Under the pieces are notes generated by a model, which was not told the DNA's origin, ran no database searches, and saw nothing but the letters and a program-made list of their open reading frames with translations. 64,000 nucleotides of DNA from Absidia repens (Eukaryota > Mucoromycota > Mucoromycetes > Mucorales > Cunninghamellaceae), in assembly GCA_002105175.1 (NCBI GenBank), contig MCGE01000034.1:1-64000 (forward strand), in the 5' to 3' direction. Position numbers and translations under genes: made by a program. This document shows positions 35,358 through 47,284 of this stretch, in pieces. Numbering within the stretch: the stretch's first letter is position 1; each line of letters starts with the position of its first letter.

Positions 35358-37371
35358 TTGGTGATATCGATGTACTTGTTGTTGATGCATGCTGATATTA
35401 TTGCTGATAACCCGATCAGAAGAAGAGGACATCATAACTGGAGGAGGAGGCTTCACTGGCGGAGGAACACCACCAGCTTGTAAGATGTAGTTGTTTCTTT
35501 GTTGTATTGCGTTTAACGGGTCTGAGTCATGGGGTGATGAATTGGAAGCAATGAGCCCAGAAGGAGGATGCCATTCTTGAGTGCGATCCTTATCCCTATA
35601 TGTACCTTTAAGGGGATTCTGATGCTGTTTTTGCTGATGCTGCTGCTGTTGTTGTGACTGCTGCTGTTGGGCATTGATATGGTGTGCTGCTTGTTGCGTC
35701 CGCTTCATTCGTTCCAATTCTTCCAGTTTCAATATATCGTTTGCTGATAGTGGTGTGGCAGGTTGTTGATTGATATAGTCGACAACGCTAGTATTGTATG
35801 TTCCGGTAGCCACTTTCCGAGAGCTAGCCCGAGTTGGTGGTTGAAAGCCCTGTTTGCTGCTCCCGTTAGTTTTCGTCATCTTTTGAGCCCATCGATGCTG
35901 ATCTACCTCTGCATTGCGTCGATCATTTTCTTCAGGTTTGGTGTAGTCAAAGGTCAAGAATTTGTCTTCCATCAACTGACGTTCCGGACTTGTTTCAGAT
36001 AATACCACTTCACTGCCATGACTTTTCAATGATGTGTTGGCATTCGAAACTGCACTGCGCTTGGGTTGATTTCGTTTTCGGACCTTGAGCGGATTGTCAT
36101 CCAGTAAGATTTCTTCAAGTTCATAGGTTGGGTCGAAGTTGGCGCGTTTGCTCTACAAAAAAGAAAGCACGAAAGGGAGTTCGTTCAACAAAAACAATTC
36201 ATTGAAAAAAAAACAAACCAAAAAGTATGTGGTGCACTTACGTCAGGAATAAAAGGTGGTACTGCTTGTTTTGTTTCCAATAATTCCCATTGAATATGTT
36301 GTAGCCATGAATGAGACATCAGCCGCCTAAAGCCTTTGTCCCCGACACCTAACCGTTGATTGATATCGCGCGTCAGTAAACCAGATATAAAATCTCGTGC
36401 TTCCTGAGAAACATGGCTTGATTCCGGGAATGTTACATTGTCGTGTAATATCGCTTGCTGTAATGCTTCGTTTGTTTTTCCTCGGAACGGACGCTGTAAA
36501 AGAAGACATTGATAAGTACTAACACTTTGTGATTCGATTCGATTTGATTTGATGCCATACCTTGCCAACCAGAAGTTCGTAGCAAACAACACCAAGAGAC
36601 CACCAATCAACAGATGCAAAATAGCCTCGTTTAAGTAAAATTTCTGGACCCATATAAGCAAGAGACCCCGCAACAGAAGTAAGTGGTTTTGAATCTGAGA
36701 ATTGTACTGCAATATTGAAGTCAGTCAAATGAGCATGGCCTTCATCGCTGAGAAGAATGTTGTCTGGTTTCAAATCCCTATATAATATCATTAGAAATGA
36801 GGCAAGCCTACGCATGAACGAAATTGAGGATAAAAGGGAAAATGTTTACCTGTGCACGATGTTTTTCTTATGGAGGTATCGTAAGGCCCAAGAGACTTCG
36901 GCGGCATAAAATTGAACATAAGCTTCAGGCATAACGCCAAGTCGATCAAGATGGAATCGGACATCACCACCGGTCATGAGATCAAGAGCCAGGAACAAGT
37001 ACTCGTCATCTTGGAAAGCGTATCGCAAATTGACAATGAGCCCACAGTCGATCCGCTCCAACAACCGCCGTTCAGAGATGATATTTTCGACCGCCCGCAT
37101 TTGAATGCATCGTGTTTTGTTGATATACTTCAAAGCAAATAGTTGTTTGCTGCCTTTATGCTGGACCACCCGCACTTTCCCAAACGCACCCTTACCGACT
37201 GATCGTAGAAGCGCAAAATGAGACAAGTCCACTATTGAGTATACAATATTAAAAAGGGGAAACTGATATTTTAGTGGCAAAATCCAAAGCGGGGCTATTT
37301 CGACTTGGAAGACCTTCCTTACCTTCACTGTTCAAGTCTAGTGAACTTTCCCGGCAACATATAACCCCCAT
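34968..37371 (-). CDS. STK32/YANK-family AGC-type Ser/Thr kinase, 694 aa
   Basis: Model: complement(join(34968..36152, 36242..36493, 36561..36777, 36850..37231, 37323..37371)), 2085 nt, all junctions in frame. The N-terminus MGVICC fits N-myristoylation at Gly2 with palmitoylation of Cys5/Cys6, so membrane attachment is likely; this is an inference. Kinase domain residues 22-280: glycine loop GKGAFGKV (29-36), Lys51 in FALKY, HRDLKPDN (catalytic Asp145), DFN instead of DFG (Asp163), and GPE in the activation segment. The DFN and the tail motif FDPTYELEEILLDDNPL match the YANK (STK32) family of AGC-related kinases, whose substrates are poorly known. After residue 340 the tail is long and disordered, with several Gln runs and Pro clusters. 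It is head-to-head with the G-alpha gene. Confidence 0.88.
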
Positions 37372-39161
37372 GTGGTATTTTGTTCAGTGGAGATGATGTG
37401 GATGAAAAACCCAAAAAAGTCAAAAAAAAAAAAAAAGAATGTGTGGAATAAAGGCCTGTTCGTGAGAATTGTCGTAGGACGTTGTTTTCTTTAAAAATGT
37501 AAAAATAGAGAGGATAGACTACTAATGGAAAATAATATATATAGGTCTTTATATTCAAAAGAAGATTCAATTCATGAAGAGTCAAAAAAGAAAAAAAAAA
37601 AAGATGCAAACTACATAAAAAAGAAAGAAAACAACTTTTTGCGAAATTGGAAAAAATCGAATTAACGGAGTATGAAAATCTGCCTCGCAAAAATCCCCAA
37701 TTAGACGTTATACAGAGCGAAGTTGCCACACACTCAAATTGTTAAGACTTTCTTCTTTTTGCCAGATGAGGAACGAAGAGATGTGATTATTTTATCATAT
37801 GTCCCACATTCATTTTTACAAGAAGAGAACAAACCTGGATCAAGTTGCACAAAATGTGATGGCGGCAGCCAAAAGATTCTTTGAGCTTCTCAGCCATACC
37901 CTTTTTTAAATATTAGAGTTACATAATAGCTCTGGGTTGATAATACAAGTGAACAGGTTTTTTGATACTTATTGAAACATTCTAGAATTACTCTCCCTCT
38001 CTCCCACCTTTTAGACCATCCGGTAATAAATGGAGAAATGGTAACTGAAACATACGATAAGCAATACCGTGTAAGAACAATGATGATCATCGCTAAAATG
38101 AAGTTGGCTATGATCAAGTACATTGGCCAATCATAAATACCCTAGTTTACCCTTACATAGGGCAGTAATATTCAATGATATATCAATTGAATTGAATTTT
38201 CGGTTATCCTGTTCTCCTCCCCTTTTTTTTCACCTCTAAAAAAAAGAAACTGCCATGAGGAATAGGAGATCAAGATTTTTTTTTTCCGAAAGGGATAAAG
38301 GAAAAGGATGACGAACACCTCACAAATCCTCCTTCTTATGATGATCGTGAATTCATTTCGAAACACCCTGCCTTTATGCATTCCCCATATAAGACCATTA
38401 GCTCTTCTTTATTGTTTATTCATCTCAAATTTATATATTGAACCGAGATCATGACGCCGCAAGCTGTATAGCTTGTTGATCTTCAGGGGAAAAAATATGC
38501 TTGAGGCTATCGGCGTTTAAAAATAAAATCATGTAACCTAGTAACCTAGATCAAGAAATCATGCAACAGTACTTTTTAAAACAGCACCTAATACAGCATC
38601 ATCTTAGTTGACAAAAGCGAAGTGAAAAAGAAAAAAAAAAGTAAGCGATTGTACGAATAGCATATACAAAAAAAAAAAAAAAAAAGAGGAGACTGAAAAA
38701 CGTTTGTGGCCGATATGCGTGACATCCACATACTCGCACATACAAACCTCACCCTACATATACTTCATTGTACATATGACTATGATAAATAATACACTTT
38801 CGGATTTATCAGTAAAAGTTTATGTCCCCTATTATGGATATGAACAATTAAAAGAGGCTTTTTTTAGTACCAAAAAAAAAAAAATCTATTGCCCCTTTAT
38901 TTTTCCCCATTCAATCTACGAGCATGAAATGAGCACAATGATCATTGTCTATGAACGCGGGTAGACTTAAACTGACCCCTGCTATTGTACTATACAAGCA
39001 TATACAATATAATAATAAAAATAAGGGGTATTATCTGCAAGTCAAGGGAACGGACTTTCGTCGATTACTTTGAAAAAGACACGAATCTGAAACTTTTTAT
39101 CTCTTTTTTTCTTTTTGTTCAAATTTATCTAATTTACCATTTACAGAAACATAAATAAAAA
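37372..39161. other. 1.8-kb divergent intergenic region
   Basis: Promoters of the kinase (leftward) and G-alpha (rightward). Holds several A runs (37424-37437, 38630-38641, 38671-38686, 38873-38884). The hydrophobic 77-codon minus-strand frame at 37890-38123 and the plus frame at 38704-38964 have no family support. Confidence 0.5.
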
Positions 39162-39785
39162 ATGGGCTGCTGTCAATCTAGTGAAGTACTTGAAGAGAAA
39201 CAACGAAATAACGCCATTGAAAGTCAAATCAAACGAGATCGGGCTAACATGAAGCGGGAATTCAAATTACTATTACTTGGTAAGAGAAGTAAAAAATCGA
39301 AAAGGCACAATGCAGTAACTGACTAGATTATTTTTTTTATTAGGTGCTGGTGAAAGTGGAAAGAGCACGTAAGGCATTAAAATTGAAGATAAAGTCAATA
39401 CCGAAACTCATTTCCTTTTTCTTTTATAGTGTGCTAAAGCAAATGAAGCTTCTGCATGATGGTGGATACACCCATGACGAAAGAGAAAGTTTCAAAGAAG
39501 TCATTTTTTCCAATACAATTCAATCTATGAAGGTGACTCTGGAGGCCATGCAGAAACTACATATTGACTTCTCCAATCCACATAATGAATATAATTCCCG
39601 TCTTTTAATGGAAATGCCATCACAAGTGGAAATACTTGACCAAGATGTTGTGGACGCTGTTGCATGCTTATGGGAAGATCAAGGCGTAAAGAAATGTATA
39701 TCACGATCGAACGAATTTCAATTAAATGACTCGGCTAGATAGTATGTATATTTTTAAAACCCAGCAAATAATCCTTTTCTTCTAA

Positions 39786-39838
<53 letters not shown>

Positions 39839-40442
39839 TTACTTTGACTCTATTACTCGAATTGGCAGCCAGCAATATGTGCCTTCAGATCAAGATGTGT
39901 TGCGATCTCGAGTCAAAACGACTGGAATTACCGAAACGGCCTTTGTGATAGATTCACTGACTTACCGGATGTTTGATGTGGGAGGTCAACGCTCTGAGCG
40001 CAAAAAATGGATCCATTGCTTTGAAAATGTAACAGCCATTGTATTTTTGGTGGCCATTTCTGAATACGACCAACAGCTTGCAGAAGACTCCAACGTGAAC
40101 CGACTCCAAGAAGCCTTGACATTGTTTGACTCCATCTGTAACTCGAAATGGTTTGTCAAGACTTCCATTATCCTTTTTTTGAACAAGATCGACATCTTCG
40201 CCGAAAAACTGACCAAAAGCTCATTGAACAAGTACTTTCCTGACTTTACTGGTGGGGATAAATATGATTTAGCTTGCAGATTTTTACTACAGCGCTTCGT
40301 GGCTCTCAATAGCCGGGCAGATACCAAACAGATCTATACTCACTTTACTTGTGCCACCGATACCAAGCAAATCAAATTCGTTATGACTGCCATCTCTGAT
40401 ATTATTGCTCACGATACACTCCGACAGGAAGGTCTATTATAG
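39162..40442 (+). CDS. Heterotrimeric G-protein alpha subunit, 352 aa
   Basis: Membrane-bound GTPase that relays signals from seven-helix receptors, in fungi typically to cAMP or pheromone pathways. Model: join(39162..39279, 39344..39368, 39430..39741, 39839..40442), 1059 nt. It starts MGCC: Gly2 for myristoylation and Cys3/4 for palmitoylation. P-loop GAGESGKST (40-48), switch I with catalytic Arg176 in RVKTTGI, switch II DVGGQRSERKKW with catalytic Gln202, FLNKIDIF for guanine recognition, and a TCATDT loop. Length is normal for the family. The last six residues, RQEGLL, lack the Cys at -4 that pertussis toxin modifies in Gi-type subunits, and so may bear on receptor choice. Exon 2 is only 25 nt and encodes most of the P-loop. 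Intron 3 contains a run of 49 Ts. Confidence 0.93.
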
Positions 40443-41351
40443 ATTCTCCCCTCTCCCCTCTCCCCTCGCCCCCATCTGCGTCCCTCTTCCACCGTCCCTT
40501 TAGTCGAAGGTAGTTGGTTCGTTAGCGTTATTTTTATTGTATCAATTATCTCCCCCCTTTTTTTTTTTACCCTATATTATATTATCTTTGTATGTTTTTC
40601 TTCAGTAATAAAGCTCGTATTGCCATCTTTTATATTATATCGTCTTCAATGTTTTAAAATGATCACCGTTGAAAAATAGGCTCTTCTTCGAAAAAGGAGA
40701 AGTATCATACTTTAGTGCCTGGCCCTGAATCTTTACTGTAGGTTTTATAAAATATATCATATCTCCTTTTTTATTCCCCTACCTTTTTTTCCATCTTTTG
40801 CAATACGCCTTTTGCTTGTTGATCATGTTCATGCAAGCAGCGGAGAGTATAATATCATATTTGCAATCCCGGAAAACAAACTCATTTCAAAGAATATTCT
40901 CATGGTTCCTTTTTTATTCTTCGAAGAATGTAGTCACCTATGCCTAAATCCATTGAATAAAAGAAACAAATGGTATATACATATTTATATGATAGAAGAT
41001 TTCCGTAATGTGATTGTCACCAGTTTGGGTTATTTATTAGTGGGCTTATTTATGCCCTGAGAATCATCTTTCCCAGCGTTTAAATACGCTCAGAGTAGCA
41101 TATCACATCCCGAAATTATGAAATAGTTATAGCCAAGTCGTAAGGTGTTACTCTCAACTATCTTTTGTATGAATTGTGTAGTCAGAGATTTACCTTATAA
41201 AGCCAAGTATACATCTTGTGATTGGCCCCATACATTTGATCAGGTACACTCCGAAGCGCAAACTGTTTTATTTTGATGTAGATTTTTTTAAGACACCGCA
41301 TGATTTCATTTCATTTTTATCTGATTTCTTTCTCTTTTTTTCCCCATCCAA
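40443..41351. other. Intergenic spacer
   Basis: G-alpha 3' UTR (AATAAA at about 40607), a T run at 40557-40569, then the promoter of the DinB-like gene. No supported gene. Confidence 0.5.
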
Positions 41352-42138
41352 ATGTCGACTTGCTGCGAAACAGCACATATTCATAATGTTGCTTATAATA
41401 ACATTGAACAAGTCATTCAGCTGATTTCTCACCTTCCTGATGATATTTACAACAAAATGTCTCTCGTGATGCCGAGCAGTACCATTGGAAAGCATGTACG
41501 GTAATAACTCCCTTGTCAGATATATTAATACAATATATTCCCTCATAATAACACACCATTCGTGTCTTTCTCTCCTCTTTGTTTAGGCATGCTTATGAAC
41601 ACTTCGTACAGCTACTCAAACATGTGAAAAACGAACGTTGGACCATTGATTACGACGCTCGTGTTAGAAATGTAAGTAATGAGGAAAAAATAGCAACAGC
41701 TGGAATCCATGACTTACTGACTGACACTATGGTGCTGTTATTGTTTAATGACTATATGTGTGGATTAGACACCGATGGAAGTAGATAGGAGCCAGGCTAT
41801 TCAACAGTTGGAAAAGCTTCAACAAGCATTAGTCGATGTACGTGACATATCATTGGAATACCCTGTGACACTCTCCGCCACTATTGATCCTAAGGATACT
41901 ATTCATTATCCGTTTACATCCTCATTTGGAAGAGAACTTTGGTATTGTTGTATCCATGCTGTAAGTATATATTATATATTCTTATTATAGCGGTTTTGAT
42001 ATTTACTGATGTTTCTCGTTTTTGTAGATCCATCATTTCGCATCCATCAAAGCAATTTGTATTGAAGCTGGTCATGTGCTACCAGAGGATTTTGGAGTCG
42101 CCCCATCTACCTTATTGGACCGAAAATTTGGAAAATAA
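41352..42138 (+). CDS. DinB-like (DinB superfamily) protein, 178 aa
   Basis: Small four-helix-bundle protein of the DinB/YfiT-like superfamily, putative metal-dependent enzymes or thiol transferases; the reaction is not known for this member. Model: join(41352..41500, 41587..41671, 41769..41960, 42028..42138), 537 nt, all in frame. Helix 1 carries IEQVIQLISHLPDDIY and the GKHVRHAYEHFVQLL segment with the first metal-candidate His residues. RWTIDYDARVRN...TPMEVDRSQAI matches the 'YDxRxR-T-xE-DR' part of bacterial homologues. The third His group is in IHAIHHFASIKAI, followed by the LPEDFGVAPSTL end also typical of bacterial relatives. The homologues I know are mostly bacterial, so ancient transfer is possible; the three introns show it is settled in the nuclear genome. 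Confidence 0.75.
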
Positions 42139-42984
42139 TCAAGAACTCCTATTCCCCAGATTTGGTATGACCTATTCCCTGTTACTTATACACTTATTCA
42201 CTTTAGTCGTAGATTTCCCTTAGATATGACATTCTATTCTTTTATTTTGACTCTACACAGTCCTTATATATATATATGTGTGTGTGTATATATACATATA
42301 ATATATATAGTAAATAAAACTATTATTACATTTACACCAATATCCATTCGCTGTAGCCCTAGTCTTTCTTCTTCTTTCTTGACTTTACTTTTGTGATTTT
42401 TTACATATTATCTAATAAAATCCTCACTGCATTTCCACAATTGATTCTAGCCTATTTCATATGTGCTCAAACCGATAACATTAAACACTAACTTTTTTTC
42501 CTTGATTTGATTTCAAATCCCGCAAACAATCTGGGTGTGCTTGGATGAATTTTTTTTTTTACTCCCATTCCCTTTTTTCATTATTACCGTATCGCTGCTT
42601 TTTATTTGATCCATTCAAGTATACTTTTATATCATTTTATTTAATTTATACTTTTGTCCCTCCTATTATTTACTCTACCTATTGGCATCGTTTCATTTAT
42701 TTCTCAATTACCCACTCTTTCAAAACACAAGCAGAATATACAAACCTTCAGCTTTGTTTTTAAACAACTGTTGGCACATCATTCCCTCGTTATCCTCTAT
42801 TCTTCTCCCGATCATCACACAAATTCTTTCTACATACACAACACCCCAATACTTCGTATGCGTCTGTGACAAAATTGCAATAACCAAACCCAACAAGAAT
42901 CAGAACCAACGAAACAGCACTTTTGCATCTCGAAAAAGAATAAAAGCTCACTAACAATAAATAAACGACGACCCAATCTAGCAA
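42139..42984. other. Intergenic, promoter of the phosphodiesterase gene
   Basis: (TA)n/(GT)n patch at 42266-42310, AATAAA near 42314, then a pyrimidine-rich and finally A/C-rich leader up to the ATG at 42985. Overlapping small frames are low complexity. Confidence 0.5.
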
Positions 42985-44305
42985 ATGGAGCCTTCTCATT
43001 GCACAGTGGTGATATTGCAACAACCTTCTCCTGCACCTTTTATTATTGCTGATGGAGCCGATCAACAACCTTCACAGCCCTCTTATTTGTCTATTCTACA
43101 ATCAGTATTCGCTCAAGGTAAGGTTATATATTCATTTATCAAAAAGGACAGTAATAGCTTTGTGAAACCGAGCAATAACCACTCTCCTTTTTTATTATTT
43201 TCTTTATTGTAACTGACGGACTATAGTATCTGTCACCTCCCATCAAACCGAAGCTTTAACGTGGATTAAGGAACAACCGTCCACATTACTATTACTTGAT
43301 TTGGATGGCCAAGAAGATGATTCCCTTGGCTGCTTTGCAAATACCGCTTGGATCTCTACCATTGTTAAGCAAATCGAAGATGATAATGTCCCGGTCATAG
43401 GTAATTTTTGAAATAATACTAATAACAGAATAGATGATATACTAACCATGTGTTTTCCCTCTTTATATATATAGTTTGCTCATCCAATGAAAACTCTTCT
43501 TTTATGCTTGATTGCGTCCATGCAGGTGCTGCCGACTATATCCTGAAACCAATGCGTTTAGATGTCGTCAAAACATTATTTTTAGTAAGTCAATTATTTT
43601 TTACGTTATTAAAGTAAAGGAGAAGGAACTCATTATGTATATATGCTGCTTTGGATTTTCCTAATAGATATTACATCGCCGTCGATCTCAATCAAAAACG
43701 CATTGTGATGATGGATCTTCTCCTACCTTTTCCAGCGATAATGCCATATCACCTGCCGTAACCACCACGACAACAACAGCGACTACTACAACTGCACCAA
43801 TTACACCCACTCAATTTCATTCTTTACAGCATCATCAGCTGCGTGACGATTCTTCTTTACAGCTACGAATGAAGGAATTGGTTTTAAAAGACACCTTGTA
43901 AATCTTTATTTATTCATTCTAAAAGAAGGAAAAAACTGACTCAATACTGATGATCACTATGTTATTTTACAGATTGACCAAAGTTGTATTGGATATATAT
44001 GCTCCTGCGCCTCCTACTGTCGGTGATATGTCCCTGTCAAGGTATACAATGGGGAAAACAAACCAAAATGTTTCGTTCATCTAACAATTCTTCCTTTTTA
44101 TTCCTAGTGATGATGTTCAATTATTACAAGAAAAAGTGGACGATTGGAATTTCTCGCCATTTGACCTTAGCCATCAAGAGCTAATCCATTGCGCATATCT
44201 CATGTTTAAACCTGTACTTGCATGCCATGAATTGGATCATTTGGTTATTACTCAAGGTAAATAAACAAAAAGAGAAGAAAAAAGCTTGTTACTTTTATTG
44301 TTACT

Positions 44306-44362
<57 letters not shown>

Positions 44363-45913
44363 CATTTGCGTGCATCTTCATATTCTGTAGAACAATTGTA
44401 CGACTTTATTAGTGATCTTTCCGGTACTTACCACGACAACAACTCATATCACAACTTCGCTCATGCTGTGGATGTTTTACAATGCTCGTATTATATTTTA
44501 CGTCAACTTGGGGTGATACCATTCCACCAACGGCATTCTCCTTCATCAAATATCAAACCTCAAGATCTATTACGTCCCATTGATATTTTGGCTCTCTTTA
44601 TTGCTGCTATTGGACATGACGCTGCTCATCCTGGGGTGAATAACCTGTTTTTGGTAAAGAAAATATAAGACAAATCAATTCAATTCAATATTCTTATTCT
44701 TCATTTTTATTATCATCCTAGATCAACTCTGCGACCCCGTTAGCTTTACTGTACAATGATCGCTCTGTGCTTGAAAGCTTTCACTCTATGACTCTTTTTC
44801 AAATCATGAAGAAACATGGACTAGACCAAATCTCTGGTGGTACTGGGACTTCATGTTATCAAGGTACTCCTACTAATCATTAATACCTTCTTTTACTGAT
44901 TCTTTATTACTATCATTACTCAAACTTGTAGCATTCCGTAAAACAGTGGTTACTAGCATTCTAGCGACGGATATGTCTTTACACAACGAGTACGTCATGA
45001 AAATCAAAGAACAAAGCGTACGATTCCGGGATCCATCATCATGTTCCAAGGTGGACGAAGAGCAGGAAAGGCTGTTGATTTGTAGTGCTATTATCAAATG
45101 TGCAGATATCAGCAATGTGGTAAGCTTCAAATAAAAGGTTTTCTGGAAACTCAACATTCATCTCGTTGCTTTCTACTTACAAAAATCATTTATTTATTTT
45201 AGGCTCGTCCTTTTTTCCATGCTGCAAAATGGGCTGAACTGCTGGTGGAAGAATTTGCGTGTCAAGGTGATTTGGAAAAGGAATTGGGAATGCCTGTTTC
45301 TCCACTTAATGATCGCGAAAAACTCGTATTGGAAGATTCTCAAATTGGATTTATTCAGTTCGTGGCCATGGGTTTATTCCAACATGTGCGTGAAGTCATG
45401 CAAGGTAAATATATCATCCCACCGCAAGTCACCATGGGCTTCATCTTTTAACTTTATGTCTATATCTACATTATAGAAATGTCATTTGCTGTTGATCAAT
45501 TAGAAAGCAATTTACGACGCTGGGAAAACCGCAAGCACACGTTGCACGACTCCGGAGTCTCGACATTGAACGATAAAGAAGAGCAAGACAGCGACACATT
45601 ACTAAACCACCCTCCACTACCAGCTCCTCCACAGCAGTCTTCATCAACAAACGGAAATAATGATCTATCTTCATCCCCTTACAACACCCAACCGCCTGAA
45701 TTGGAATTTTTACACTCCCGAATGTCCATGGAAAGCCCGCCTATTGAAATGACAAGCATGCCAGCCATGGCGATGAGGCATTATACTGCGTCCGGAAAAG
45801 ACAGCCGTCATGATGATGAATTGTCAACTTTATCTCATTTTGGTGCAACATCTGGAAATCAGCCGCCTGGATGGCATGATGGACCTGTTTATTGTCAATG
45901 TACTATACAATGA
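42985..45913 (+). CDS. Receiver-domain cyclic nucleotide phosphodiesterase (RegA-like), 698 aa
   Basis: Hydrolyses cAMP (or cGMP) to the 5' nucleotide; class I PDE. Model: join(42985..43117, 43227..43400, 43475..43584, 43668..43897, 43973..44041, 44108..44256, 44391..44653, 44722..44863, 44932..45119, 45203..45404, 45477..45913), 2097 nt, all in frame. Residues 1-145 fold like a response-regulator receiver: strand 3 STLLLLDLDG with Asp69 at the phospho-acceptor place, strand 4 VIVCSSNEN, and GAADYILKP with Lys127. The acidic pair expected after strand 1 is missing (VVILQQPSP). The catalytic domain (about 285-575) has YHNFAHAVDV (His309, His313), IGHDAAHPGVNN (His364, Asp365) and KCADISNV (Asp482), the metal-binding set of PDEs. 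A Ser/Pro-rich tail follows. The fusion resembles Dictyostelium RegA. AATAAA at 46332. Confidence 0.88.
44309..44361. repeat. (AC)n microsatellite inside a PDE intron
   Basis: About 26 AC units in the sixth intron (44257..44390), ending about 30 nt before the acceptor. Confidence 0.9.
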
Positions 45914-46459
45914 TGACTCCTCTCCTCCTCCTCCTTCTCCTCCTCCTTCTCCTCCTCTCCCTCTTAGTATTATCACCACCACTATTATTATTATTATTAT
46001 CATTATTAGTATTATTCTTACAATTATTATTCTTATTATATTTACACCCAACTTCATATTTTTATTTTATATAGCTAGTTTTTTATTATAGTCATTCTAA
46101 GCATTTGTACACAAACACGACAAAAAAACAACACCTTCTTCACATCATTGATTCCCTTCTTCCTTTCTCTCCCCCTTCCTTTTACTAGTATATAGATTTA
46201 CACACCCTATCAATCTTCGTTGTCTCTTATATATTTTACAAATAGATTGTATACTTTAGACCCATTAACTCCTATTTATCTTTTTATTTGACATGGACGC
46301 TTTTATTACTATTTCTATTATATATTTTTTAAATAAAACGCTTTTGCTTCTTCAAAATTTGTGTTGATCTAATGCTGACCATGAAGCAGATATGAATAGA
46401 AATTTGGGAATTGACTTTGATATGACATACATATATGATACATATGATCATCCTGTAAA

Positions 46460-46496
<37 letters not shown>

Positions 46497-46894
46497 AAGA
46501 AACAGTGGGGCAGAAGGGGTTGAAAGCGGGTGATTTATATTTGAGATTTGATATGTAGGATGACGGTAGAATGGAAAAGAAAAAAATTTAAAGGAAAGGA
46601 TAAATGTTCATTTTCTTTTGAATGAATCATGCTGAATATCACATACCCTTTTTTAAAATAATGATTCTGCGAACTGAACTCCTACCGCATAAGGCCATTT
46701 TGCCTTTTTATGAGGTGACGCAAAGCAAATCCTCAGAGAGAGCATCATTTTTCTATATTTATACACTGTCCCTTTTTCTTCTTCTTCCCGATTGTAGCCT
46801 ATTTGAGGTTCTTGTGCTCTAATATCGGTGGTATACTATCATACCAATGCTATAGCGATAACCATACAGTAGGCTGGACGGCATTTTCAGAACA
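45914..46894. other. PDE 3' region and gene-free spacer
   Basis: Starts with a (CTC)n/(ATT)n stretch (45918-46040), then AATAAA at 46332, and a run of 33 As (46461-46493). The frame at 46622-46822 has no family support. Confidence 0.5.
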
Positions 46895-46968
46895 GCCATT
46901 ACAACCTGTACATATGTATGTTGAAACCCTTTCAATTTGGAATAATAATCAGGGGCCACTATTCGACG

Positions 46969-47009
<41 letters not shown>

Positions 47010-47150
47010 GACCCTCACTAGCTTAAGTGTTAGTTTGTATCTGTGATAGATCTGATTTGTCTCTTTTTGCACGCCTCCCATAATAAAAATAATCATTTAG
47101 TCTCTCTCATTCTTTGTCTATATAATAAATCCCTTGTTAGCATTGTCACG
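46895..47150 (+). repeat. Dispersed repeat family R1, degenerate copy
   Basis: Has GAAACCCTTTCAATTTGG (about 46922-46939) from the core, a run of 38 Ts (46971-47008), CTCACTAGCTTAAGTGTTAGTTTG and TCATTTAGTCTCTCTCATTC, all in the R1 order. Confidence 0.55.
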
Positions 47151-47284
47151 ATAGTTGAATCCTATGTTTGAATCAAATACAATATAAAAGTTTTCTTATT
47201 GTGAAATAAACGGAACATAAGAGGGTAAGCTATTCTACAGTTGAAATGAGGGCTTCCCAATTTTGAGGTAGATAAAATAAACAT

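Noticed and set aside
37890..38123. 77-codon minus-strand frame with a hydrophobic start
   Set aside because: Single short hydrophobic frame in a divergent promoter region without any supporting signal.
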